A stretch of 64,000 bases of DNA, from the NCBI GenBank assembly GCA_944358305.1, contig CALVQK010000001.1, forward strand, positions 62,001-126,000, in the 5' to 3' direction. This DNA is from an uncultured Bacilli bacterium (GTDB lineage: Bacteria; Bacillota_I; Bacilli_A; RF39; UBA660). Below, piece after piece: positions 1 through 8,894 of the stretch; the first letter of the stretch is position 1; each line of letters starts with the position of its first letter. A program made the translations under genes and the position numbers. Under the pieces are notes generated by a model that searched no databases, had not been told where the DNA came from, and saw nothing but the letters and a program-made list of their open reading frames with translations.

Positions 1-1
1 T

Positions 2-748
2 CCATTTATTAATATTGTTAGAAGCGTTGGTGTTAATATAACTGATATAATCTATAATACTCAAGCTGATTATTATACTGTTGCTACAAAAGAGTTAGAT
101 CGTAAAATGGGAGCGATTATAAATATAGGTGCTGATATTACTAGTGTTGGGGTATTTAATAAAGGTATTATGATAAAAAACTCCTATATACCAGTTGGTA
201 GTAGCAGTGTAGACAAAGACATAGCTTTCGTTTATAAAGTTGATCTAAAAGAGGCAAAGAAATTAAAAGAGTCATTTGCTCTAACTTCTGCAAGATATGC
301 AGACAATAATGACTCTATAGCTGTTGAAACTAAAGAGAATAAAAAAATAACTATAAATCAAATGCAAATATCAGAAGTTATAGAGTCTAGAATAAAAGAA
401 ATTTTAAAACTTGCAAAAAATGAAATAAATCGCTTAACAAAAAGAGAAATAAGTTATATAATTGTAGTAGGTGGTATTAGTGAACTTGCAGGTTTTAACT
501 ATGTAGTTGAAGAAACTTTGGGTAGAAATGCTAGTTGCTTTAATATGAATGAAATAGGTGCTAGACACAATAAATATACAAGTGCCTTTGGAAGTTGTAA
601 ATATTTTGATAAAAAATGTACTTTAAGAGAAAAAGATATAAATATGTTTGATCTTGATGAAATAGATAATTTTATATCACCTAAAAAGAAAAATATTAAT
701 AATGATACTATGACAAATAGATTTTTTGGTCACTTTTTTGATAACTAA
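2..748 (+). CDS. ftsA: Cell division protein FtsA (5' truncated by window edge)
   Basis: Actin-like ATPase that tethers FtsZ filaments to the membrane during septation. The frame is open from base 2 with no start codon, so the gene begins outside the window; an ATG at 107 is internal. Visible are the second phosphate loop ([13 protein letters not shown], near residues 39-51 of the visible part) and the adenosine motif [10 protein letters not shown], both typical of FtsA. The C-terminus lacks an obvious long amphipathic helix but ends in a Lys/Phe-rich tail (RFFGHFFDN) that may serve as membrane anchor. ftsZ follows after 17 bases, the usual ftsA-ftsZ order. Confidence 0.9.
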   Translation, partial: PFINIVRSVGVNITDIIYNTQADYYTVATKELDRKMGAIINIGADITSVGVFNKGIMIKNSYIPVGSSSVDKDIAFVYKVDLKEAKKLKESFALTSARYADNNDSIAVETKENKKITINQMQISEVIESRIKEILKLAKNEINRLTKREISYIIVVGGISELAGFNYVVEETLGRNASCFNMNEIGARHNKYTSAFGSCKYFDKKCTLREKDINMFDLDEIDNFISPKKKNINNDTMTNRFFGHFFDN

Positions 749-765
749 TTAAGGAGGAACTTTTG

Positions 766-1896
766 ATGGGAAACGGACTAGAAATGGATCAATTAGCGAA
801 AATAAAAGTAATCGGCTGTGGTGGTGGCGGCGGTAATGCCGTTAATAGAATGGTAGAATCAGGTGTAAAAGGAGTAGAATTTATAGTTGCTAATACTGAT
901 TTACAAGTATTAAATAATTCTAAAGCAGATGTTAAAATTCAACTTGGTGCTAATCTTACAGATGGACTAGGAGCAGGATCCCGTCCTGATATTGGAAGAG
1001 AAGCAGCTTTAGAATCAAAAAAAGAAATAGAAGATGCTCTAGCAGGAGCAGATATGGTTTTCATTACTTGTGGAATGGGTGGAGGCACAGGAACAGGTGC
1101 TGCTCCTGTAGTTGCTGAAATTGCTCAAGCACTTGGCGCTTTAACTGTAGCAATTGTAACTAAACCATTTACTTTTGAAGGTAAAAAGAGAATGGATAAT
1201 GCCCTACAAGGACTAGCAGAGTTAGAAAAACATGTAGATACTTTAATTGTCATTCCAAATGATCGTTTAAGAGAAATTATAGATAAGACAACACCAATGC
1301 TAGAAGCATTTAAAGAAGTAGATAATGTTCTTCGTCGTGGTGTTCAATCAATATCAGACTTAATCGCTGTCGTTGGACTTGTTAACCTAGACTTTGCTGA
1401 TGTTCAATCAGTAATGAAAGATTCAGGACGTGCTATTATTGGTATCGGTATTGGTATGGGTGAAGATAGAGCTATAGAAGCTGCGGGGCAAGCTGTTTCA
1501 AGTCCATTGCTTGAAACAAGTATTAGTGGAGCAACTGACGCTATTATCAATATTACTGGTGGAGTTAACTTAACTCTATTTGAAGCAGAACAAGCTGCTG
1601 AAGTCGTAAGAGCAGCATCAGGCAATGATATTAATACAATATTTGGTTCTGTTATTAATGAAAACTTATCAGATGAAGTTATTGTTACTGTTATCGCTAC
1701 AGGTTTTGATAAAAAAGAGGCAGGAGCTTCTAAACAGCCAGTATTTTCTAATGCCGCTCCTAATAGAAGGAGTAGAGATGAAATATCTTATGTCGCTACA
1801 ATTCCTCAAGCAGAAGATAATGATGACGATGATGGAGAATTATTAGATGATACAGATTATGATTTTCCACCATTCTTAAGAGATAAAAACTTTTAG
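766..1896 (+). CDS. ftsZ: Cell division GTPase FtsZ
   Basis: Tubulin-like GTPase that forms the cytokinetic Z ring. The GTP-binding glycine-rich loop is GGGTGTG at residues 105-111; the T7 synergy loop NLDFADV at 207-213 supplies the catalytic Asp to the next subunit. An acidic Asp-rich linker precedes the conserved C-terminal peptide [11 protein letters not shown], the docking site for FtsA. The ATG at 766 is chosen over the TTG at 763 because AAGGAGG (751-757) then sits 8 bases upstream. Length of 376 residues is normal. Confidence 0.98.
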   Translation: MGNGLEMDQLAKIKVIGCGGGGGNAVNRMVESGVKGVEFIVANTDLQVLNNSKADVKIQLGANLTDGLGAGSRPDIGREAALESKKEIEDALAGADMVFITCGMGGGTGTGAAPVVAEIAQALGALTVAIVTKPFTFEGKKRMDNALQGLAELEKHVDTLIVIPNDRLREIIDKTTPMLEAFKEVDNVLRRGVQSISDLIAVVGLVNLDFADVQSVMKDSGRAIIGIGIGMGEDRAIEAAGQAVSSPLLETSISGATDAIINITGGVNLTLFEAEQAAEVVRAASGNDINTIFGSVINENLSDEVIVTVIATGFDKKEAGASKQPVFSNAAPNRRSRDEISYVATIPQAEDNDDDDGELLDDTDYDFPPFLRDKNF

Positions 1897-1920
1897 AGCT
1901 TAAAGCTCTTTTCTTTTTTT
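1895..1920 (+). terminator. Rho-independent terminator of ftsZ
   Basis: Stem AGAGCT / AGCTCT with a 3-base loop followed by a T-rich run. It begins at the ftsZ stop codon and closes the division operon. Confidence 0.8.
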
Positions 1921-1983
1921 CTAAATTAATATATACTAAAGACATATTAATGCAATAATTCAGTATAACTAGAGGTGATGATT

Positions 1984-3135
1984 TTGAAGAAAAAAATAGC
2001 AATATTATCTTTACACTTAGGTTATGGCGGTGTTGAGAAGGCCATAACTTCTCTTGCAAATTCTCTTGCTAGAACAGATAAATATGAAATAGAGATAGTT
2101 TCAATCTATAGATTATATGAAAAACCAGTTTTTGATATAAATGAAAACGTCAAAGTAACATATTTATTATCATCAAAACTAAGTCCTAATAGAAAAGAGT
2201 GGAAAGAAGCTTTACATAATTTAAGACTAATAACGCTTGGTAAAGAATCACTTAAAAGCTTAAAAATATTATATGAAAGACGTAAGAAGATGATAGATTA
2301 TATAAAAAATAGTAAAGCTGACGTTATTATTTCTACTCGCGTTTTTTTAAATGAATTATTAAGTGAATATGGCAGTGATAATACTATAAAAATAGGCTGG
2401 GAACATAACCACTATCATGATGATATGAAGTATGCAACTGATGTTATTAGAAGTGTTAAAAACCTTGATTATTTTGTCTTAGTATCTAAGGGTCTACAAA
2501 AGTTCTACCATAAAAAGATGTTACACCATAAATGTAAATGTATTTATATCCCTAATGCCATTGAAAATGTACCTAAGACTAAAAGTCCTTTAACAAGTGA
2601 ACATTTGATTTCTGTAGGAAGACTTTCTCCTGAAAAGGGATATTTAGATCTTTTAAAAATATATAAAGACCTAAAAGAAAAAAAATGCACTTGGCACTTA
2701 GATATTGTTGGTGATGGTAGTGAAAGGAAAAAATTAGAAAAATTTATTAAAGAGAATAATTTAGAAAACAATGTTACACTTCATGGCTTTAAAAATAGTA
2801 AAGAAATAGAAAAATTAATGCAAAAGTCAAGTATTTATATCATGACTAGTTATACAGAAAGCTTTGGTATCGTTTTACTTGAAGCGATGAGTAATGGTCT
2901 TCCTTGTATTGCTTTTGATTCTGCTGAAGGTGCTAAAGAAGTAATAACTTCAGGACGTGATGGCTATTTAATTAAACATAGAAACTTTAAAGCCATGGAA
3001 AAGAAAATAATCGATTTAACTAAAGATATAAATATAAGAAAAGAATTAGGAAAAAACGGTAGACGCAAAGTAAAAGGGTATATGAGTGATAATATTTGTG
3101 AAAAGTGGGAAAAATTGATTGAAAAGAAGGGATAA
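1984..3135 (+). CDS. GT4-family glycosyltransferase
   Basis: Predicted retaining GT-B glycosyltransferase adding a sugar from a nucleotide-sugar donor, probably in surface polysaccharide or glycolipid synthesis. N-terminal HLGYGGVEKA is the usual acceptor-domain glycine motif; SVGRLSPEKGY starts the donor half, and the E-x7-E motif lies in TESFGIVLLEAMSNGLP near residue 292-300. AGAGGTG at 1971-1977 acts as ribosome site, so TTG at 1984 (MKKKIAILS) is preferred to the GTG at 1975 that overlaps it. The stop is directly followed by the Alg14-like gene, so the three genes to 4412 form an operon. The exact sugar is unknown. Confidence 0.85.
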   Translation: MKKKIAILSLHLGYGGVEKAITSLANSLARTDKYEIEIVSIYRLYEKPVFDINENVKVTYLLSSKLSPNRKEWKEALHNLRLITLGKESLKSLKILYERRKKMIDYIKNSKADVIISTRVFLNELLSEYGSDNTIKIGWEHNHYHDDMKYATDVIRSVKNLDYFVLVSKGLQKFYHKKMLHHKCKCIYIPNAIENVPKTKSPLTSEHLISVGRLSPEKGYLDLLKIYKDLKEKKCTWHLDIVGDGSERKKLEKFIKENNLENNVTLHGFKNSKEIEKLMQKSSIYIMTSYTESFGIVLLEAMSNGLPCIAFDSAEGAKEVITSGRDGYLIKHRNFKAMEKKIIDLTKDINIRKELGKNGRRKVKGYMSDNICEKWEKLIEKKG

Positions 3136-3612
3136 ATGATGCGAAAAGTAATGTTTATATCAAGTACTGGAGGCCATTTAACTGAACTCTTACAACTTGA
3201 TAGTATTATAAAAAATTATGATTATAGTCTAATAACCGAAAAAACAAAAGCTAATAATAAATTAAAAAGAAAATATAAAAATATTAACTTTCTTTTATAT
3301 GGGACAAAAGATCATAAACTTACTTATCCTTTTAAACTTTTTCTAAATTGCTTCATTAGTCTTTTCCTTTATTTCAAATATCAACCAGACTATATTGTTA
3401 CAACAGGGGCCCATACAGCAGGACCGATGTGTTGTATCGGGAAAATTTTTGGTAGCAAAATAATTTATATTGAATCATTTGCTAATATAAAAACTAAAAC
3501 AATTACAGGAACTCTTTTCTATAAATTTCATATTGCTAATCTTTTTATAGTTCAGTGGCGTCCTATGCTAAAACTATATCCTAAAGCAACATATGGAGGG
3601 TGGTGTTTCTAA
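3136..3612 (+). CDS. Alg14/PssD-like glycosyltransferase subunit
   Basis: Resembles the PssD/Cps14F/Alg14 family, the membrane-docking subunit that recruits an Alg13-like catalytic partner to add the second sugar to a lipid-linked saccharide. The glycine motif SSTGGHLTELLQL lies near residues 8-20, a hydrophobic stretch (LFLNCFISLFLYF) near 70-82 is a likely membrane-associated helix, and TTGAHTAGP and YIESFAN are family signatures. Length 158 residues is typical. Its stop TAA shares a base with the ATG of the next gene, which encodes the partner subunit. Either of two adjacent ATG codons (3136, 3139) can be the start. Confidence 0.85.
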   Translation: MMRKVMFISSTGGHLTELLQLDSIIKNYDYSLITEKTKANNKLKRKYKNINFLLYGTKDHKLTYPFKLFLNCFISLFLYFKYQPDYIVTTGAHTAGPMCCIGKIFGSKIIYIESFANIKTKTITGTLFYKFHIANLFIVQWRPMLKLYPKATYGGWCF

Positions 3613-4412
3613 TGATTTTAGTAACGCTTGGTACACAAGATAAAAGTTTTGAAAGATTATTAAAAGCAATTGATAAAGAAATAGAAAAAGGTAATATCAA
3701 AGACAAAGTTTTAGTTCAAGCAGGTTATACCAAATATAAAAGTAAAAATATGGAAATATTTAAAAGTGTTTCTAATGATCGTTTAGAAGAACTAATGGAT
3801 GAAGCCTCTCTTATCATTACGCACGGCGGAGTAGGGAGTATTTTAACAGCTTTAAAACATCATAAAAAAGTTATCGCTACACCACGTCTTGCTAAATATA
3901 ATGAACATACTAATGATCATCAAAAGCAAATAATAGAAGAGTTTGGTAGATTAGGTTATATTATACCTTTAAAAGATTTAACTAAATTAGATAAAATACT
4001 AGTAAAAAGCAAAACTTTTAAACCTAAGGAATTTAAAAGTAATAATGAAAACTTTAAAGAATTAATAACTAATTATATTGAAGAAGCAAATTATACAAGC
4101 TGGTTTAATCGTGACAAGTTTGCTATTTTAACGGCTATTATAAACTTATTTATTTTTATAATATTAAATTTAACTGATCTTAATATCTATCTTAATTTTA
4201 CAATATGTTATTTAATATCATGCTTATTAATGGCCTTATTTAAAGTAAAAAAAATGTCTAATGTTTTGACAACAATTATTTGTTTTTATTTAATAGAAGG
4301 ATTATCTTTATTATTATTAGTTGATAGTTTAGGAATAGATGCTATTCTTTCTAAAGTATTAATTAATATATTAGTGGTAATTATTTATCATTTTCTAGTT
4401 AAGAAAAACTAA
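3612..4412 (+). CDS. Alg13/PssE-like glycosyltransferase with C-terminal membrane domain
   Basis: The first 155 residues (MILVTLGTQDKSFERLLKAI, then ITHGGVGSI and DHQKQ) match the PssE/Cps14G/Alg13 catalytic subunit that pairs with the upstream Alg14-like protein. GGAGGGTGG just upstream and the TAATG stop-start overlap support ATG 3612 rather than the GTG at 3600. The protein is about 100 residues longer than a usual PssE; the extra C-terminus has four hydrophobic segments and ends in a basic tail (FLVKKN), resembling in layout the small GtrA-type membrane proteins that handle polyprenyl-linked sugars. The fusion is an observation; GtrA identity is an inference. Confidence 0.8.
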   Translation: MILVTLGTQDKSFERLLKAIDKEIEKGNIKDKVLVQAGYTKYKSKNMEIFKSVSNDRLEELMDEASLIITHGGVGSILTALKHHKKVIATPRLAKYNEHTNDHQKQIIEEFGRLGYIIPLKDLTKLDKILVKSKTFKPKEFKSNNENFKELITNYIEEANYTSWFNRDKFAILTAIINLFIFIILNLTDLNIYLNFTICYLISCLLMALFKVKKMSNVLTTIICFYLIEGLSLLLLVDSLGIDAILSKVLINILVVIIYHFLVKKN

Positions 4413-4430
4413 ATTTGTGGGGGAGTTAGG

Positions 4431-5132
4431 ATGGATATAAATACTATTAAAGAAAAGATGATACAGCATAAATATTATCTTATTGTTATAGCTGTTCTAA
4501 TCATAATTATTATAATTATGTTAATTGCTTTATTGAATAAAGAAGAGTCTAGCTTTATTAATCCTTATGAAGTAGAAGTTAGCCCAAATGATAACTTCTT
4601 ATTTTTAGGAGACTCTATTACTGAGTATTATTCTTTAGAAGAATACTATGACAATTTACCCGTTGTCAATAGTGGTATTGCTGGTAATAAGACAACTGAT
4701 ATACTAAATGATATGAAAAATAGAATTTATCAATATAATCCTACTAAAGTATTTTTATTAATAGGGACAAATGACTTAGATAGTAGTGAAGATGATATTA
4801 TTGATACAACTTTTGATAATATTAAAAAAATAATAGAAGAAATAAAAGAAAATAGAAGTGAAGCCACTATATATGTTGAAAGTATTTATCCTGTAAATAA
4901 TATTATAGAAAACAGTGTTATAGGTAATAGAACAAATGAAAAAATACAGGATTTAAATGAAAAATTATCTAATTACTGTGATGATGAAAATTGTAAATAT
5001 ATAAACCTTTATGATGACTTGGTAGATGAAGATGGTGTTTTAAAAGAACAATATACAGAAGATGGTCTTCATTTAAATAGTCTAGGCTACGTTGTTATTA
5101 CAAGGGAACTGTTACCATACTTAAATGAATAA
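4431..5132 (+). CDS. Membrane-anchored SGNH/GDSL hydrolase
   Basis: Single N-terminal membrane anchor (residues 17-36) followed by an extracytoplasmic SGNH esterase domain. The four blocks are visible: FLGDSITE (nucleophile Ser), GIAGNKTTD, LLIGTNDLD (block III Asn), and DGLHLNSLGY (catalytic Asp/His). Such enzymes remove or transfer O-acyl groups on cell-wall glycans or polysaccharides. A GGGGGAG ribosome site lies 8 bases before the ATG. Its place right behind the glycosyltransferase genes suggests it acts on the polymer they make, but the substrate cannot be read from sequence. Confidence 0.85.
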   Translation: MDINTIKEKMIQHKYYLIVIAVLIIIIIIMLIALLNKEESSFINPYEVEVSPNDNFLFLGDSITEYYSLEEYYDNLPVVNSGIAGNKTTDILNDMKNRIYQYNPTKVFLLIGTNDLDSSEDDIIDTTFDNIKKIIEEIKENRSEATIYVESIYPVNNIIENSVIGNRTNEKIQDLNEKLSNYCDDENCKYINLYDDLVDEDGVLKEQYTEDGLHLNSLGYVVITRELLPYLNE

Positions 5133-5167
5133 TAATGTACATTTTTAAGCAAAATAATAATAAAAGT

Positions 5168-5196
5168 TTGACGTAAAATTATATTTGTGTTAAAAT
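5168..5196 (+). promoter_or_regulatory. Promoter of rplU operon
   Basis: TTGACG (5168-5173), 17-base spacer, TAAAAT (5191-5196), ahead of the leader RNA of rplU. Confidence 0.75.
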
Positions 5197-5202
5197 CATA
5201 TT

Positions 5203-5325
5203 GTTTGTAGCTTGTTATACCTCATATTGATGGAAAGCTGTAAACCGCATTGAAGAGGTAGAAATTGTTGATTAAAGGACAATACCTTAAAAGCGAGTCT
5301 TTAGTTTGAAAAAGGAGGTTAAAAA
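5203..5325 (+). promoter_or_regulatory. L21-type ribosomal protein leader RNA
   Basis: The transcribed leader before rplU contains a stem TACCTC / GAGGTA (about 5219-5262) and a hairpin ATTGT / ACAAT (about 5266-5285), then the AAGGAGG ribosome site. Its position before rplU-prp-rpmA corresponds to the Firmicutes L21 leader family, thought to mediate autoregulation. I identify it by position and hairpin layout, not by covariance search. Confidence 0.6.
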
Positions 5326-5628
5326 ATGTACGCAGTAATTAAAGTTGGTGGAAAACAATATCGTGTTAGCGAAGGAGATGAAATCTTCGTTGAAAAATTA
5401 AATGCTAACGCTAATGATGTTGTTACTTTTGGAGAGGTTTTAATGCTTGACTCAAAAGTTGGTTCCCCTTATTTATCTAATGTCACTGTAGAAGGTACAG
5501 TCTTAAAAAATGGTAAAGCTAAGAAAATACGTGTTTTCAAGTATAAGAACAAATCTAGAAGCAACCGTAAAACTCAGGGACATAGACAACCATATACTAA
5601 AATTAAAATTACTAAGATTAATGGTTAA
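5326..5628 (+). CDS. rplU: 50S ribosomal protein L21
   Basis: 100 residues, full length. The start MYAVIKVGGKQYRV and the basic C-terminal block (RVFKYKNKSRSNRKTQGHRQ) are the L21 signatures; the protein binds 23S rRNA. It is first in the rplU-prp-rpmA operon with only two bases between its stop and the prp start. AAAGGAGG precedes the ATG at good spacing. Confidence 0.98.
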   Translation: MYAVIKVGGKQYRVSEGDEIFVEKLNANANDVVTFGEVLMLDSKVGSPYLSNVTVEGTVLKNGKAKKIRVFKYKNKSRSNRKTQGHRQPYTKIKITKING

Positions 5629-5630
5629 TT

Positions 5631-5933
5631 ATGATTAGAGTAAAAGTAGAAAAAGAAAAAGGTTATTTTAAAAAGATAAGTATATTAGGACATGCCATGT
5701 ATGATGATTATGGTAAAGATATAGTTTGTAGTGCGGTTAGTTCAATTGTTACTACAACAATTAATGGTATTCTTACTATTGATAAAAGTACTATTACTTA
5801 TCTAGCTAGTAGTAAAGGCTTAACTATTAAAGTTTTAAGTAATGATAGAGTAACACAAAGTCTACTTAAGAATATGTTAAGACTACTAAAAGAATTAGAA
5901 TTAAAATACAAAGAAAATATTGAAATACAGTAA
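5631..5933 (+). CDS. prp: Ribosomal-processing cysteine protease Prp
   Basis: Prp (YsxB) removes the N-terminal extension of L27 in Firmicutes that make L27 in precursor form. The catalytic pair is visible as His21 (LGHAMYDDYG) and Cys33 (DIVCSAVSS), matching the His/Cys spacing known in the Staphylococcus aureus enzyme. Size (100 residues) and position between rplU and rpmA are diagnostic. Its substrate is encoded 12 bases downstream. Confidence 0.93.
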   Translation: MIRVKVEKEKGYFKKISILGHAMYDDYGKDIVCSAVSSIVTTTINGILTIDKSTITYLASSKGLTIKVLSNDRVTQSLLKNMLRLLKELELKYKENIEIQ

Positions 5934-5945
5934 GGAGGGACTATA

Positions 5946-6236
5946 GTGGAATTTTTAAAGTTAAATATCCAGTTCTTTGCACATAAAAAAGGACAAAGTT
6001 CTACTTCTAATGGACGTGACTCTATTGGACGTAGATTAGGAGCAAAGGCTGCTGATGGAGAATATATAACTGCAGGAAGTATTATCTATCGTCAAAGAGG
6101 AACTAAAATATTCCCAGGTACAAATGTAAAACGTGGTAATGATGATACTTTATATGCAACAGTAGATGGAATTGTTAAGTTTGAACGTAAAGGAAGAGAT
6201 AAGAAACAAGTTTCTGTTTATCCAGTAAGTGAATAA
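5946..6236 (+). CDS. rpmA: 50S ribosomal protein L27 with Prp-cleaved leader
   Basis: L27 reaches towards the peptidyl transferase centre with its N-terminus. The GTG start at 5946 is set by AAGGAGGG at 5932-5939. The protein begins [19 protein letters not shown]: the segment ending in LNIQFFA is the Firmicutes leader cut by Prp after the FFA to expose the mature HKKG end. The core [13 protein letters not shown] and QRGTKIFPG motifs are standard L27. Last gene of the operon. Confidence 0.97.
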   Translation: MEFLKLNIQFFAHKKGQSSTSNGRDSIGRRLGAKAADGEYITAGSIIYRQRGTKIFPGTNVKRGNDDTLYATVDGIVKFERKGRDKKQVSVYPVSE

Positions 6237-6246
6237 ATAGTGGCCT

Positions 6247-6270
6247 AAGAAGAGTATCTCTTCTTTTTTT
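6247..6270 (+). terminator. Terminator of rplU-prp-rpmA
   Basis: Perfect 8-bp stem AAGAAGAG / CTCTTCTT with 3-base loop followed by a run of T. Confidence 0.9.
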
Positions 6271-6280
6271 CTTTTCTCTA

Positions 6281-6289
6281 TGGTATAAT
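6281..6289 (+). promoter_or_regulatory. Extended -10 promoter of obg
   Basis: TGGTATAAT, an extended -10 element directly after the rpmA terminator and about 30 bases before the obg start; no clear -35 box. Confidence 0.6.
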
Positions 6290-6319
6290 ACAGTTATGTT
6301 TTAGAGGGGATGTGTTAAC

Positions 6320-7591
6320 ATGTTTGTAGATGAAGTAACACTTAAAGTAATCGCTGGTAATGGTGGAGATGGCTGCACCGCTTTTCGCCGTGAAAAATAT
6401 ATACCTATGGGAGGACCTTATGGCGGTAATGGAGGCCATGGCTCTGATATTATCTTTAAAGTAGATGAAGGCCTTCATACTCTTTTAGATTTACGTTACC
6501 AAAAAGAGATAAAAGGTAAAAAGGGGGAGAATGGTAAAGGTAAGAATCAACATGGTAAAGGGGCCGAACCTTTAGTAGTTAAAGTACCTCAAGGAACTGT
6601 TGTAACTGATTTAGATACAGGCCTTATTCTTGCCGATTTAAAGGGTAAAAATGATGAAGCTTTAATTGCCAAAGGTGGTCGTGGTGGCCGTGGTAATACT
6701 GCTTTTAAAACACAAACTAATACCGCTCCTAACTTCTCTGAAAATGGTGAACCAGGTGAAGAAAGAACTATTAAAGTAGAACTTAAACTGCTTGCCGATG
6801 TTGGTCTTGTAGGTCTTCCGAGTGTTGGTAAAAGTACTATTATTTCTAAAGTAAGTAAAGCTAAACCTAAAATAGCAGAGTATCACTTTACTACATTAAA
6901 ACCAAACCTTGGCGTAGTACGTGCTACTAATGGTAAAACTTTTGTTATGGCAGATCTTCCCGGATTAATAGAAGGTGCAAGCAAAGGCGAAGGATTAGGA
7001 GATAGATTCTTAAGACATATTGAACGTACTAGAGTAATACTACATGTCATTGATATGGCTGGTAGCGAAGGCCGAGATCCATATGAAGATTATCTTTTAA
7101 TAAATAAAGAACTAGAAGAATTTAATAAAAAACTTCTTACTAAGCCTATGGTTGTTGTTGCTAATAAAATGGATATGCCAAATGCTAAAGAAAATCTTGA
7201 TAAATTTAAAGATAAAGTCAAAGACAAGAAAATCTTTGAAGTGACCGCTTTAACTAGTGATGGCCTTAGTGAAGTAGTAGATTATCTAAGTAATTTATTA
7301 GATACTATTAAGAATGAGAACCTTTATGAAGATGATGCTTTTGAATCTCATGTCTTATATAAATTTAAAGAAGAAAAGCCCTTTACAATTGAAAAAGATG
7401 GGGAAGACTTTGTGATTAAGGGCGAAAAAGTAGAGAAACTATTTAAAATGACTAAATTCACTGATGAAGGTATTAAAAGATTTAGTAATAAACTAAGAAA
7501 AATGGGCATCGATGAAGAACTTGAAAAAATGGGGGCAGATGATGGGGATATGGTTAGAATATTAGATTTTTATTTTGAATACCGCAAGTAA
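6320..7591 (+). CDS. obg: Obg-family GTPase (CgtA)
   Basis: Essential GTPase of large ribosomal subunit maturation and stress signalling. The glycine-rich Obg fold covers residues 1-158 (GNGGDGCTAFRREKYIPMGG), the G domain starts with the P-loop GLPSVGKS at 165-172, with DLPG (switch II) near 213, NKMD near 283 and a G5 element near 310. A C-terminal OCT domain follows (from about 345; FTIEKDGEDFVI). 423 residues is standard. The next gene begins two bases after its stop. Confidence 0.97.
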   Translation: MFVDEVTLKVIAGNGGDGCTAFRREKYIPMGGPYGGNGGHGSDIIFKVDEGLHTLLDLRYQKEIKGKKGENGKGKNQHGKGAEPLVVKVPQGTVVTDLDTGLILADLKGKNDEALIAKGGRGGRGNTAFKTQTNTAPNFSENGEPGEERTIKVELKLLADVGLVGLPSVGKSTIISKVSKAKPKIAEYHFTTLKPNLGVVRATNGKTFVMADLPGLIEGASKGEGLGDRFLRHIERTRVILHVIDMAGSEGRDPYEDYLLINKELEEFNKKLLTKPMVVVANKMDMPNAKENLDKFKDKVKDKKIFEVTALTSDGLSEVVDYLSNLLDTIKNENLYEDDAFESHVLYKFKEEKPFTIEKDGEDFVIKGEKVEKLFKMTKFTDEGIKRFSNKLRKMGIDEELEKMGADDGDMVRILDFYFEYRK

Positions 7592-7592
7592 A

Positions 7593-8858
7593 ATGCCAGA
7601 TTTAGATAGAGTCTTAAATCCCGAAAAACGCTTTTTAGAATATCAAGACTATCTAATAGATTTAATTGCAAGTTCCTATCATAAAGGGTCTAAAGATTTA
7701 ATCGCTCACCGCATAAAAGAGGCGTTTTACTTCTTTGATACTTTACCACCAGTCGCTTTTAAAACTTTAAAAGATATAGGATATAATCCTAAAACACACA
7801 AAGAGTTATTTGATTATTATGTTTTAAATAAGGACTATCATCTAGCATCTACAAAGGTTAGAAAAAGCTTTGCAAAAGATACTGATTCTTATCTAAGAGA
7901 AATGTTACAAATAAATAAGAAATTTTATAATCAAAATAAAAATGTGATCTTAAGATTACATTTTGAATCTTTCTCTAAAGGCATAAAAGAAATTATTATA
8001 GACTCTGACATTGATAAAGAAATAAGAGATGCCTTTGTAGAAATACAACAAGACTATCTTGATACTTGTAGAAGTATAGGCTTAACACCTTTAGTCGATG
8101 AAAAGAAAATACAAAGTTTTTTAGAGTTTGAAGAAAGAAGAGAAAAATTAATAAAGCAAAATATAATTAATGACACTTTATTTGGTCAAAAAATACTTTC
8201 AAGATTAGAATCATTCAAAGACTTATCTTTAATATCTAAACTTAATATGGCAACAGGAATAATGTATCTTGATGATAAAGAAAATGCTACCACCTCAAGA
8301 TATAAAGTGAGTGAAGATACTAATGTTACAGTTGTATCTTTGCCAGTTCTTAAATTAATGCTAACTAAAGCCCTAGATCTTATTACTCTTCATGAGTTAG
8401 TTCATGTAGTTGAAATGGATCTATCAACTAAGTCAATTCTTGCTGATGATACTTATCATTACTTTAATGAATTTAGAACTCAAGATAAAGCTCGATGCCT
8501 TTTTGAAAAGTTAAGAAAAGATAACATTCATGTCTTTGATCAAGACGATAATAATGATACTATATATAAAAATAATTATGACTATTTTATTCCATATATT
8601 AGATCACTATTAGATGACTATCAATATCTATTTGATTATTGTGGGCTTGCTAATAGAATGGCACCTATATATAAAGCTTTTAAAAGAGAGAATTTTATAG
8701 CCTTGTGTAACTATTTAACCATGCTTTATGAAACTACTGTTTCTTCTGATATTCCTTTGACAGAAGAAAATTTAAATATTGATTTATATTATGAACAATT
8801 AGACAAGACGAAAACATATGCTAAAAGAAAAAAGATTTACAATAAAATAAATCTTTAA
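7593..8858 (+). CDS. Putative zincin-type metallopeptidase, unknown role
   Basis: 421 residues, mostly helical and charged, with no signal peptide. The one recognisable motif is LHELVHVVEMD at residues 266-276: an HExxH zinc-binding pair (His267, Glu268, His271) in a hydrophobic helix, as in gluzincin-type metallopeptidases; the third ligand may be a Glu in the region HYFNEFRTQDKAR about 25 residues later. ATG 7593 is favoured over the TTG at 7575 that overlaps obg, although no strong ribosome site is seen, so translation may be coupled to obg. I do not recognise the family. Confidence 0.6.
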   Translation: MPDLDRVLNPEKRFLEYQDYLIDLIASSYHKGSKDLIAHRIKEAFYFFDTLPPVAFKTLKDIGYNPKTHKELFDYYVLNKDYHLASTKVRKSFAKDTDSYLREMLQINKKFYNQNKNVILRLHFESFSKGIKEIIIDSDIDKEIRDAFVEIQQDYLDTCRSIGLTPLVDEKKIQSFLEFEERREKLIKQNIINDTLFGQKILSRLESFKDLSLISKLNMATGIMYLDDKENATTSRYKVSEDTNVTVVSLPVLKLMLTKALDLITLHELVHVVEMDLSTKSILADDTYHYFNEFRTQDKARCLFEKLRKDNIHVFDQDDNNDTIYKNNYDYFIPYIRSLLDDYQYLFDYCGLANRMAPIYKAFKRENFIALCNYLTMLYETTVSSDIPLTEENLNIDLYYEQLDKTKTYAKRKKIYNKINL

Positions 8859-8859
8859 G

Positions 8860-8888
8860 TTGCTTTAAAGATACGAATATGTTATTAT
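8860..8888 (+). promoter_or_regulatory. Promoter of the small membrane peptide unit
   Basis: TTGCTT (8860-8865), 17-base spacer, TATTAT (8883-8888). The predicted start of transcription near 8895 falls on the first base of the long inverted repeat. Confidence 0.55.
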
Positions 8889-8894
8889 TTACCT

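Noticed and set aside
1404-1625. Minus-strand open frame of 73 codons inside ftsZ
   Set aside because: Opposite-strand shadow of a certain gene, without ribosome site; the same applies to the other short frames inside larger genes.
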